From Streptomyces avidinii (lineage in GTDB: Bacteria > Actinomycetota > Actinomycetes > Streptomycetales > Streptomycetaceae): a stretch of DNA of 64,000 bases. The translations under genes and the position numbers were made by a program. The stretch spans positions 310,001-374,000 of the forward strand of contig NZ_BMVL01000005.1 of NCBI RefSeq assembly GCF_014650695.1, given 5' to 3'. Under the pieces are notes generated by a model, which was given only the letters and a program-made list of their open reading frames with translations, searched no databases and had not been told where the DNA came from. How positions within the stretch are numbered: position 1 is the stretch's first letter; each line of letters opens with the position of its first letter. Below, piece by piece: positions 1-7,761 of the stretch.

Positions 1-255
1 GATCGGGAGACCCTCCGCGAGCTGGCCGACGAGGGCAACGAGACCGCGCTGGACCGGCTGGCCGATCTCGCGGACGCGGCCGGAGACCTCGCGGAGCTGA
101 GCGACCTGTTGGACGAAGGATCACGACACGCCGGGCTGCTGCTCACGCGACGGGCGGCCGCAGCCGGTGACCTGCGCGAGCTGCAACGGATCTCCGATGC
201 CGGATGCGAAGAGGCAGGAACGGAGCTGGACCGTCTGCTGCAGGCACCGGGGTGA
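1..255 (+). CDS. Helical-repeat protein, C-terminal part only
   Basis: The window opens inside this reading frame; 84 residues are visible before the TGA at 253-255. They form units of about 33-36 residues rich in Leu, Ala, Asp and Glu, of the form L-R-E-L-A-D-E-G-N..A...L-A-D-L-A-D-A-A-G-D-L-A-E-L. The same style of repeat fills the protein at 25702-27675, so both probably belong to one actinobacterial repeat family related in shape to TPR/Sel1 solenoids. Such proteins usually bind other proteins, but no partner can be named here. The start and any N-terminal domain lie outside the window. Confidence 0.75.
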   Translation, partial: DRETLRELADEGNETALDRLADLADAAGDLAELSDLLDEGSRHAGLLLTRRAAAAGDLRELQRISDAGCEEAGTELDRLLQAPG

Positions 256-374
256 TCACCCTGCTCAGGCGCCCGGCCCAGCTCGCGGAGCTGATGGAGC
301 GGCCGGACCTGTGGCCCAAGGCCGCCGAGGAGATCCTTCGTTACCACCACAACGGGGTACTCGGCCTCCCGCGG
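252..374 (+). pseudogene. Cytochrome P450 remnant (K-helix region)
   Basis: In the third forward frame about 41 residues read like a bacterial P450 around helix J'/K: L-R-R-P-A-Q-L-A-E-L, then W-P-K-A-A-E-E-I-L-R-Y. The E-I-L-R part fits the invariant ExxR pair. There is no oxygen-binding helix before it and no heme-cysteine loop after it. The fragment overlaps the stop of the preceding gene by a few bases and runs straight into the hairpin at 375-410. It is a scrap of a lost gene, not a functional enzyme. Confidence 0.65.
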
Positions 375-410
375 GAGCCCCGCCGCACGGGGGACGTTGC
401 GGCGGGGCTC
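375..410 (+). terminator. Strong 12-bp hairpin terminator
   Basis: GAGCCCCGCCGC (375-386) and its exact complement GCGGCGGGGCTC (399-410) form a perfect 12-bp stem with a 12-base loop, followed by TTC. It lies 120 bases after the repeat-protein stop and directly after the P450 scrap, so it probably ended the original P450 or repeat-gene transcript. From 411 to 672 I see no convincing gene. That stretch presumably holds the promoter of the next cassette. Confidence 0.7.
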
Positions 411-672
411 TTCAGGGGTGCGCGCCAACGGGTGGGAGGTGACGCGCCCCCTCTCGGTGGGGCTGCCTCGCGGTCGCCCGCTCGACGCCGGCCGCCACCC
501 TGCGGGCCGTATGGCCTCCACCTGCGACACCACCCGCCGGAACGCCACTCCCAACTCGTCCGGTACCGGCTTCTCGACCGGGCCCCGCTCCGGCCATGGC
601 CAGTTCGACGAATGATCACACCGGCGAACCGGTGTCTTAGGATGTGGACGAAGTGATCATGGGGGGAATTTC

Positions 673-996
673 GTGGATGTAGACATTAAGACGTACTACG
701 TGCGGCAAAGCGCGGGAGGTGCGAGCTCGGCCGCCGAGAAGGCGTTGGAGAACCTCCGCAAGTCCCTCGATTCGAGCGACACGGCAGCCGGCGGCCACCA
801 CGGCTGGGCCTCGGCCGGGGCGCTCAAGCGGTGTGCGACCGCCTGGGAGGACCACATGGTCGACCTCGGGAAGCAGATGAACACCATGGCCGACAACCTC
901 CACACCACGGCCAACGCCTACGACACCACGGACGCACAGGCGAAGGACGCCTTCGCCAGGCTTCAGCACGGCCTCGCCGACTTCGGGAGGAGCTGA
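673..996 (+). CDS. WXG100-like small protein
   Basis: 107 residues starting at GTG, with a G-rich ribosome site just upstream. The protein is almost wholly helical and has the size and amphipathic pattern of ESAT-6/WXG100 proteins, the helical hairpins exported by type VII secretion. A G-W-A-S motif near residue 45 sits where WXG is expected. The second helix carries long runs of polar and Ala residues (M-A-D-N-L-H-T-T-A-N-A-Y). The next gene starts 4 bases after the stop, so the two are surely cotranscribed. Likely role: partner or export chaperone of the next protein. The family call rests on fold pattern and context, not on strong identity. Confidence 0.7.
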   Translation: MDVDIKTYYVRQSAGGASSAAEKALENLRKSLDSSDTAAGGHHGWASAGALKRCATAWEDHMVDLGKQMNTMADNLHTTANAYDTTDAQAKDAFARLQHGLADFGRS

Positions 997-999
997 CCC

Positions 1000-2300
1000 G
1001 TGGTCGCCTATCACGACCTGTACGACTGCCGCGTGGACCAGTGGCAGAAGGCGGCGGACGACTGGGTCGACCTCGCCCGGCGTTCCTCTTCCGCCTGCGA
1101 GGACATCCGCGCGCAGGGCAAGAAGCCACTCGACGACCACTGGGCGGACGCCACCGGCAAACAGGCCGGCCGGCGCCTGGAAGACCTCGCCAACCGTCTG
1201 GAGTCCGGCGGCGACATCATGAAGGGTGTGGCCATGGTGGTCGATGCCCTGGCCCATTCCATGGGCCTCGCCCAGCGCACGCTCTTCCACGCGACCGAGC
1301 TGGCGCGCGAGCACGGGCTGAGCATCGAGGACGGCCGCGCCGTGGGCGCGTACACGGGGGCCGCACCCGTCGGCCCGAACGTCCCGCAGAACGTACGCGA
1401 CGCCTACACCAAGGAACTGGGCCAGATATCCGGGGTCAACGGGCTGATAGAGGAGGCCCTGCGCGAAGCCTCCCAGGCGGATGCGAAAGCCTCCGCCGAA
1501 CTGGACAAGCTCGCGAAGACCATCAACGTCTCCGACACCTCGCAGGCGCACAACGAGATCCTCGTCGAGGCGTCGCACGTCGAATTCGACATCCTCAGGG
1601 CGGACATCCCCGTCGGGAAGGATCCGCACCTCGTCCGCACCTGGTGGGACGGCCTGACGCCGCAGCAGCAGAAGGACCTCATGCGGGCCGACCCCGTGAC
1701 CTCGCCGACCTCAAGGGCCTGCCGCCCGAGGTCGGGCGCGAGCTGCGCGGACCCGACGGGAAGATCGACCGGGTCGAGATGGTGCGGTACGCGCTCGACC
1801 ACTGGGACAAGAAGGACGACCTCGACTACGGGGCGCTCGGCAACTGCACCAATTTCGTGTCGTCGAGCCTGGAAGCGGGCGGCATGAAGAAGAAGATCGA
1901 CCCCTGGACGGGGCTGATGGGCGACGACGCCTGGGGCCGCCAGAGCGGGACCGGGTGGGACTGGCTCGACCAGCACGCGTACCACTCCGAGTCATGGGCA
2001 CGGGCCGAGGGTCTGCAGAACTTCCTGCTGCACCACGGCAGCAAGGAGGTGCCGAGGGCCGAGGCACAGCCCGGTGACATCGTCTTCTACGAGCAGGTGG
2101 CTCCCGGCACGGAAACCGCCCCCGGCGAGACCCACCACGCCGCCGTCGTCACCTCGGTCACCCCGGACGGAGACGTCAAGCTGACCCAGCACACAAGCTC
2201 GTTCCAGAACGTGAGTCTGGACAGCCGGGAACACATCGCGAACAGGAACGGGGGCGAGCAGCGCATCCGCATCGTCCGCCCGGAACCGGATTGGTACTGA
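1000..2300 (+). pseudogene. WXG-like/amidase_6 domain protein, frameshifted
   Basis: The GTG start at 1000 follows GGAGG (986-990). Residues 1-230 are helical, with a W-x-x-A-A-D-D-W segment near the N-terminus, like an extended WXG/LXG export domain. After T-S-P near 1698 the frame is lost. Stepping back one base at 1698 restores a natural continuation (D-L-A-D-L-K-G-L-P-P-E-V) that runs to the TGA at 2298-2300. The second half matches the putative amidase domain PF12671: G-N-C-T-N-F-V-S-S-S-L, D-D-A-W-G, P-G-D-I-V-F-Y, then H-H-A-A-V-V-T with the presumed catalytic Cys and His. One base seems to be missing, from true decay or a sequencing error. If intact, it would be a secreted cell-wall amidase or peptidase-type effector. 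The stop overlaps the next start (TGATG). Confidence 0.7.
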
Positions 2301-2740
2301 TGGCCACCACCTCGCCCTCCCCCGCCGCGAGCGACGGCACGGCGCGCCCGCGTGCCGTCACGCCGGGCACCGTGACGGCGGCGCTGCTGGTGCCGCTGCT
2401 GACCGTGGCCGGTGTGGCCACCTCCCTGCACACGCAGGAGATCGAGCACGGGTGGGCCGACCGGCAGCGCGAAGCCTGCCGGCACCTGCCCTTCCCGATG
2501 GCGGAGTACGTCGCGGGGTGGGCCGGTGTGGGCCTCGGCCTGGCGGCGGTGGCCGTGTGCGTGCTGCTCGCACGGCGGCTGCGCGGACGGTACGGCCGCC
2601 GGCTCGGGGAGAGCTGGCCGGGCCTCGTCGCCGGTACCACCGTCTGGTTCAACGTTCTGGCGATCCCGATGGAACTGATCCAGCTGTACGTCGTCTACTC
2701 GGCCGCGGCGGCGGGGATCAACCTCGGCGACGGGTGCTGA
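2300..2740 (+). CDS. Small membrane protein of the WXG/amidase cassette
   Basis: The ATG at 2300 overlaps the stop of the amidase gene, so the two are translationally coupled. About 146 residues with hydrophobic segments near residues 25-45, 70-95 and 115-140, and a basic loop after the second (A-R-R-L-R-G-R-Y-G-R-R). No family recognised. The coupling suggests a membrane partner of the amidase-type protein, perhaps an anchor, export helper or immunity protein; this is inference. Its 3' end overlaps the tail of the truncated kdpD gene on the other strand. Confidence 0.75.
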   Translation: MATTSPSPAASDGTARPRAVTPGTVTAALLVPLLTVAGVATSLHTQEIEHGWADRQREACRHLPFPMAEYVAGWAGVGLGLAAVAVCVLLARRLRGRYGRRLGESWPGLVAGTTVWFNVLAIPMELIQLYVVYSAAAAGINLGDGC

Positions 2741-4950
2741 CGAGCTCGTGCACGGTGGGCGTGCCTCGTCGGACGCCGCCCGAGAGGATCGCAGCCGCCA
2801 TGAGCCGTGATCCTCAAGTCGACGCTGTCCTCCGGTACGCCGCCGAGGGCCATCGGGACGACCTCGTCGAGGTCGGTCTCCCGGATGAGCGGCACGACGG
2901 CCCCGGTGTTGAGACGGGACACGTCGAGCAGGTTCCCGATGAGGGCGGCGAGGCGGTCGGCGCCGTCCTCGATGCCTTCGAGGAGCTCGGCCTTGTCTTC
3001 CTCGGACCATTCGACGTCGGCGGAGCGCAGGGAGGTGACGGAGGCCTTGATGCCGGCGAGCGGGGTCCGCAGGTCGTGGCTGACGGCGGCGAGCAGCGCG
3101 GTGCGGATGCGGTTGGCCTCGGCGAGCGCCCGTGACTTCTCGGCCTCGTTGACGAGGCGCTGGCGGTCGAGGGCCACGGCCGCCTGCGCGGCGAAGGCGC
3201 CGAGGACACGGCGGTCCTCGGCGGGCAGCACCCGGCCGGTGAGGGCGAGAGCCATGTTGTCGCCCATGGGCAGGTCCACGTCCGCGTCCTCCGGACGTCC
3301 TACCGGGCTGGTGCCGACGGAAGCCGCAGTGGTCCAGGGGTCGACTTCGCTGGTGCGCTCCAGGAGGGCGACCGACTGCATGGCGAAGGTCTCGCGCAGG
3401 CGCTCCAGGAGGGCGTCGAGGGAGTTCTCGCCGCGCAGGACGCTACCGGCGAGGAAGGAGAGGATCTCGGACTCGGCGCGCAACCGGGCGGCCTGGTGGG
3501 TGCGCCGGGCGGCCAGGTCGACCACCGAGGCGACGGACACCGCCACACCGACGAAGATCGCGATGGCGACGATGTTCTTCGGGTCGGAGATGGTGAACTC
3601 GTGCAACGGCGGGGTGAAGAAGTAGTTCAGTAGGAGCGAGCCGAACGCCGCCGAGGCCAGCGCGGGGAGCAGCCCGCCGAGCAGGGCCGCTGCCACCGTG
3701 CAGGTCAGGAAGAGCAGCATGTCGTTGGCAAGGCCCAGGTCGGGCACGACCAGGTTGAGCAGGACGGCGAGCAGCGCGGGGCCGGCCATGCCGGTGAGCC
3801 ATCCCCAGATGATGCGGGACCGGCCGAGGCGCGCGCTCCGGGCCACCGGCAGGCTGCGGCGGCCCTTGGCCGCCTCGTCGTGGGTGACGATGTGGACGTC
3901 GAGGTCCGGGCCAGATTCGCGGGCAACCGTGGCGCTGACACCGGGACTGAGACGGACTGCCACGACCGTCTGCGGCTGACGCCGAGCACGATCTGGGTGG
4001 CGTTGCAGCCGCGGGCGAACTCCAGGAGCGCGTCGGGGGATGCTGTCGCCTATGACGTGGTGGAAGGTGCCGCCGAGGTCCTCGACCAGGGTCCGCTGGA
4101 CGGCGAGTTCCTTGGGGGAGGCGGAGGTGAGGCCGTCGCTGGCGGCGATGTAGACGGCGAGGACCTCGCCGCCCGCGCCCTTCTCGGCCAAGCGGGCCGC
4201 GCGGCGGATGAGCGTACGGCCCTCCGGACCGCCGGTGAGGCCGACGACGATGCGCTCGCGGGCCTGCCAGGTGGAGCGGATGTTGTGCTCGCCCCGGTAC
4301 TCCTGCAGGTACTCGTCCACTCGGTCGGCGACCCAGAGCAGCGCGAGCTCGCGCAGGGCGGTCAGGTTGCCGGGGCGGAAATAGTTGGAGAGGGCCGCGT
4401 CGACCTTGTCGGGCTTGTGGACATTGCCGTGGGCCATGCGGCGGCGCAACGCCTGCGGGGACATGTCGACCAGCTCGATCTGGTCGGCGCGCCGCGCGAC
4501 CTCGTCGGGGACCGTCTCCCGCTGACGGACACCCGTGATCGTCTCGACCACATCACCCAGCGACTCCAGGTGCTGGATGTTGACGGTCGAGACGACGTCG
4601 ATGCCCGCCTGGAGGAGCTCCTCCACGTCCTGCCACCGTTTGGCGTTGCGGGAGCCGGGAACGTTGGTGTGGGCGAGCTCGTCCACCAGCGCCACTGCGG
4701 GGCGCCGCGAGAGGATCGCGTCCACGTCCATCTCGGTGAAGGTGGAGCCCCGGTACCCGATCTCGCGCCGCTCGATGAGTTCCAGGCCGTGCAGCATCAC
4801 CTCGGTGCGCGGCCTGGAGTGGTGCTCGACGAAGCCGACGACGCAGTAGGTGCCCCGCTCGATCCGGCGATGCGCCTCGGACAGCATGGCGTACGTCTTG
4901 CCGACGCCCGGCGCCGCGCCCAGGTAGATGCGGAGCTTGCCGCGTCCCAT
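2695..4950 (-). pseudogene. kdpD: KdpD sensor kinase lacking the catalytic ATPase domain
   Basis: The N-terminus is a clear KdpD domain with Walker A G-A-A-P-G-V-G-K-T-Y and D-E-L-A-H-T-N-V-P-G-S. A USP-like domain, four transmembrane helices (about residues 385-480), a GAF-like region and the dimerisation/phosphoacceptor box A-A-V-S-H-D-L-R-T-P-L follow. The normal sequence stops at V-P-E-D-S-V-D-L near 2815. The whole HATPase domain is gone, replaced by about 40 Arg/His/Pro-rich residues from unrelated DNA. Between 4035-4039 (five Gs) and about 3945, two compensating frameshifts change roughly 30 residues that otherwise read D-A-L-L-E-F-A-R-G-C-N-A-T-Q. It cannot phosphorylate KdpE by the usual route. 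Confidence 0.85.
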
Positions 4951-4986
4951 GTTCCGTCTCTTCTTCTTGCTGGGGAGTGGGGGCGA

Positions 4987-5676
4987 TCAGGGTTCGAAGC
5001 GGTATCCCATACCGGGTTCGGTGATCAGATAACGGGGGTGGGAGGGGTCCGCTTCCAGTTTGCGCCGGAGCTGGGCCATGTAGACGCGCAGGTAGTTGGT
5101 GTTCTCCCCGTACGTCGGCCCCCACACCTCCAGCAGCAGCCTGCTCTGCGTGATCAGACGACCGGGGTGAGTGATCAGGATCTCCAGCAGGTGCCATTCG
5201 GTCGGGGTGAGCCGTACGCTGCGCTCGCCCCGCCACACCTTCTTCGCGACCAGGTCGATCGTGAATTCGTCGGTCGTGACGACGGAGACCTCGGTCGCCT
5301 GCGAGGCCGCCGGGGCCTCCTGTCTACGGGTGGCTGCCCGGAGGCGGGCCAGCAGCTCGTCCATGCTGAACGGTTTCGTCACGTAGTCGTCGGCGCCGGC
5401 GTCCAGGGCCCGGATCTTGTCCTCGGAGGTGTGGCGTGCGGAGAGGACCAGGATGGGGACCTTGCTCCAGCCGCGGACGCCCTTGATGACGTCGATGCCG
5501 TCCATGTCGGGCAGGCCGAGGTCCAGCACTATGACGTCCGGCTTGCGGGCCGCCGCGAGCCGGAGGGCCGATCCGCCGTCGCCGGCCTCCTCCACCTCGA
5601 ACGTGCGCGCCTGAAGATTGATCCTCAGTGCGCGGACGAGCTGAGGGTCGTCCTCCACCACCAGCACCCGGGTCAT
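4987..5676 (-). CDS. kdpE: KdpE response regulator
   Basis: 229 residues, full length for the OmpR/PhoB family. The receiver domain (1-120) has acidic E-D-D near the start, the phosphoacceptor Asp in V-I-V-L-D-L-G-L-P-D, a conserved S in L-V-L-S-A-R and K in Y-V-T-K-P-F. The winged-helix DNA-binding domain (about 135-229) has L-T-P-T-E-W-H-L-L and the end G-M-G-Y-R-F-E-P. In the family KdpE activates the high-affinity potassium ATPase operon on signals from KdpD. Here kdpD, 36 bases downstream, lacks its kinase domain and kdpAB are missing, so KdpE is intact but orphaned. It may be phosphorylated by other kinases or be on its way to loss. Confidence 0.95.
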   Translation of the reverse strand: MTRVLVVEDDPQLVRALRINLQARTFEVEEAGDGGSALRLAAARKPDVIVLDLGLPDMDGIDVIKGVRGWSKVPILVLSARHTSEDKIRALDAGADDYVTKPFSMDELLARLRAATRRQEAPAASQATEVSVVTTDEFTIDLVAKKVWRGERSVRLTPTEWHLLEILITHPGRLITQSRLLLEVWGPTYGENTNYLRVYMAQLRRKLEADPSHPRYLITEPGMGYRFEP

Positions 5677-5733
5677 CGGTGTGCAGCCTTTCCTTCGGTA
5701 CGGGCACGGCGGGAGCCGACGGGGCGTTGCCGG

Positions 5734-5753
5734 CCCCCGGCCGAGGCCGGGGG
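5734..5753 (-). terminator. Compact GC hairpin between kdpC and kdpE
   Basis: CCCCCGGCC (5734-5742) pairs with GGCCGGGGG (5745-5753) in a very tight hairpin in the 121-bp gap between the kdpC remnant stop and the kdpE start. It may have attenuated transcription between the transporter and regulator genes. There is no T-run, as is usual in Streptomyces. Confidence 0.45.
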
Positions 5754-5797
5754 AGCGGCGCGCCCCGCCGGCTCCCGGAGACGTGCGTTGTGGAACA

Positions 5798-6143
5798 TCA
5801 GCCCTTGGAGAGCGCCTTCAGGGCGATGTTGAGTTCGAGGACGTTGACGCGCGGTTCGCCCATGAAGCCGAGGGTGCGGCCGGTGGTGTGGTCGGCCACG
5901 AGCTTCTCGACCTGCTTGACGTCGAGATTGTTCTGCTCGGCGACCCGGTGGACCTGGAGCGTGGCGTACGCGGGGGAGATGTTCGGGTCGAGGCCGGAGC
6001 CGGAGGAGGTGACGGCGTCGGCGGGGACGTCCTGCGGCTTGACCAGGTGCGCGGCCGTGGAGTTGTCCGCGATGACGGCTTCCTTGGCGGCGACGACCAG
6101 GGCGCAGAGGGTGCCCTCCTCCGCGTCCTTGGCGCAGACCCCT
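5798..6143 (-). pseudogene. kdpC: KdpC C-terminal remnant
   Basis: KdpC is the small subunit of the KdpFABC potassium ATPase. The last ~110 residues are well preserved: [14 protein letters not shown], then N-I-S-P-A-Y-A, then G-R-T-L-G-F, then [11 protein letters not shown], the normal C-terminal signature. Upstream of about 6143 the similarity stops, so the membrane anchor and first third are lost. No kdpA or kdpB exists in the window. The DNA beyond the break reads into a DUF1524 nuclease remnant on the opposite strand. Confidence 0.85.
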
Positions 6144-6261
6144 GGTGGGACAGGCCGGCCGTGTCCAGGGCGGCGCCTGCCTGCGCGCCAGGGCGACGGC
6201 CGCCAGGCGGGCTTCTTCGAGAGGCACGGGGCGCCCGGGAAGCGGGTCGAGGCGGAAGCGG

Positions 6262-6545
6262 AGCGGCGGCTACGGCTGGACCAGCGAAGGCCGCCGCTGC
6301 TACGCCAACGGCCTCGGCTCCGACGTCTCCCTCGTCGGCGTCCCAGCCCGCTCGAACCGGCAGAGTCCGACCAGGACCCGACCACCTGGACGCCCATGGC
6401 CCAGGTCCACTGCCGCTACCTCGGCGAGTGGGTCGCCACCAAGCACCGCTGGGGCCTCGCCGGAGACCAGGCCGAGCGGGATGCCCTCCTGCAGTACGCG
6501 GCGACCTGCCCCAACGCCCGCATCACCTACGACCCCGCCCCCTGA
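6262..6545 (+). pseudogene. DUF1524 (GmrSD C-terminal-like) HNH nuclease, 3' remnant
   Basis: Two overlapping frames together give the C-terminal third of a DUF1524-type HNH endonuclease. The first reads [15 protein letters not shown] and A-R-S-N-R. After a one-base slip near 6360 the second reads [10 protein letters not shown], then [16 protein letters not shown] and the TGA at 6543-6545. This order (YAN..., SNR/K, SDQDP, C.Y...WV..K.RW.L) is what I know from secreted actinobacterial DUF1524 nucleases. The catalytic N-terminal part is missing. The remnant stands head to head with the kdpC fragment, so one rearrangement probably truncated both. Confidence 0.6.
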
Positions 6546-6967
6546 CCCCGCAGCCCGCAACCAGGCCGTGGGGCGGAGGATGCCGCCTCCGCACGGCCCG
6601 GCCGGTCGGGGTGGGGTTGGATGCTGCCGAACGAGGCGGTGGCCGGCGACGTGTGACGGTAGTCGGACGTGCCCGCAACCGGGCAGCGCCACGGGGCTGA
6701 GAGCGGCCCTTCAGGCGCAGCTCCTGCGGCGGCTCGGACTCTGAGGACTCAGCCCGGGGCACGGCATCGCGCCCCGGGGCCCCGTCATGGCGCCGTGTCT
6801 CGGGGAAAGGGCTGCTCCCTCTCGAAGCGTCCCCGTCCCGGGAGCGTCGAAAAGGCGCCAATCAGGTGGCGCGGTCGCGTCTTTTGCCGACGATGCGCAA
6901 CCGTTCCGCCGTCCTTCATGTCACACCATGCAGGAGCGACCAACTCCAATGACGACCAGGGGGAAAC
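6546..6967. other. Intergenic region upstream of the SapA-like gene
   Basis: No convincing gene in these 422 bases. CCCGGGGC (6753-6760) and GCCCCGGG (6771-6778) form an 8-bp hairpin with a 10-base loop, possibly the terminator of the lost nuclease gene. The last 100 bases are less GC-rich and should hold the promoter of the secreted protein at 6968; GGGGGA (6959-6964) is its ribosome site. Confidence 0.5.
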
Positions 6968-7417
6968 ATGAAATTCACCCGTTCCGTCCTTACCACCACC
7001 GCATTCGCCGCTCTGGCCCTGGGAGCCACGACCGCGCTGGCGGCGCCCGCCACCGCCGCGCCCAACACCACGCCGCAGAAGGTCTGCGGAAGCGCCTACA
7101 AGACCGTGAATTCGGCCGCCATCGGCTCGCTGGGCACCGTCTACCTGACGTACAACGCCTCGAACGGCAAGAACTGCGTCGCGACCATCCGCAACAATCC
7201 GGGTGCGGCCGTGGACATGGCCCTCTGGATCGAAGTCCCCGAAACCTGGGAGCGGGGCGAGGACTACGGCCGGTACACGTCGTACGCGGGCCCGGCCTAC
7301 GTCTACGGCAAGGGCCACTGCGTCGACTGGGGCGGGGGCATCAGCAACGTGCACGTGCAGGTGTACAACTCCAACTGTGGCGCGCGCAAGGAGCACCGGG
7401 TCACCGAGGTCCGCTGA
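6968..7417 (+). CDS. Secreted spore-associated-protein-A-like protein
   Basis: 149 residues with a classical Sec signal peptide: M-K-F-T-R, a hydrophobic core, and Ala-rich cleavage near A-T-A-A-P (about residue 32). The mature part resembles SapA, a protein found on Streptomyces spores: C-G-S-A-Y-K-T-V-N-S, G-T-V-Y-L-T-Y, G-K-N-C-V-A-T-I-R-N, Y-A-G-P-A-Y-V-Y and C-V-D-W-G-G-G-I. Four Cys residues in the mature protein could form two disulfides. SapA homologues have no known enzyme activity. The gene is alone and ends before two strong hairpins. Confidence 0.8.
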   Translation: MKFTRSVLTTTAFAALALGATTALAAPATAAPNTTPQKVCGSAYKTVNSAAIGSLGTVYLTYNASNGKNCVATIRNNPGAAVDMALWIEVPETWERGEDYGRYTSYAGPAYVYGKGHCVDWGGGISNVHVQVYNSNCGARKEHRVTEVR

Positions 7418-7453
7418 CCCGAGCTCCTCCTGACCGCGTCGTCCTGTGCCGTC

Positions 7454-7495
7454 GTGCGGTCGTCGGGGGCAGGACCTACGACCCGACGACCGCAC
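7454..7495 (+). terminator. 14-bp hairpin terminator
   Basis: GTGCGGTCGTCGGG (7454-7467) pairs perfectly with CCCGACGACCGCAC (7482-7495) across a 14-base loop. It lies 37 bases after the SapA-like gene and probably ends its transcript. Confidence 0.75.
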
Positions 7496-7514
7496 CGGAA
7501 CCGCCGCGGTCCGG

Positions 7515-7552
7515 CTCGCTCCGGCAGACTCGCCGAGTTCTGCCGGAGCGAG
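7515..7552. terminator. Second 14-bp hairpin, bidirectional terminator
   Basis: CTCGCTCCGGCAGA (7515-7528) and TCTGCCGGAGCGAG (7539-7552) form a perfect stem with a 10-base loop. With the hairpin at 7454-7495 it gives a tandem stop between two convergent genes. The rest of 7418-7761 shows no recognisable gene. A leftward frame around 7560-7745 with several Cys residues looks partly coding, but I could not place it. Confidence 0.65.
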
Positions 7553-7761
7553 AGCCCGTCCTGCCTCATCCCCCGGGTGCGCGGCCGTCCCGTCGGCGCG
7601 TCGCCGCAACCGGGGCACCTGGAGCAGATGCGGTCCTGGTTCGGCCGACAGCACTCACCCGGACCGACACCCAGCTGCTCGTCGGCGAAACGGACCACCG
7701 CCTCCGCGACCACGGACAGGTCCTCGGTGGGGACACCCCGAGCATCCGCACACAGCTCACC

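Noticed and set aside
397..615. A 72-codon frame between the first terminator and the WXG gene
   Set aside because: Starts inside the terminator stem, has Arg/Gly/Thr-rich composition and no ribosome site.
3880..5832. A 650-codon rightward frame across kdpD and kdpE
   Set aside because: Antisense shadow of KdpD/KdpE, whose motifs are unambiguous.
7303..7745. A leftward Cys-containing frame after the SapA-like gene
   Set aside because: Part of it looks coding, but it runs through two terminator hairpins and into the antisense of the secreted protein, with no start or known family.
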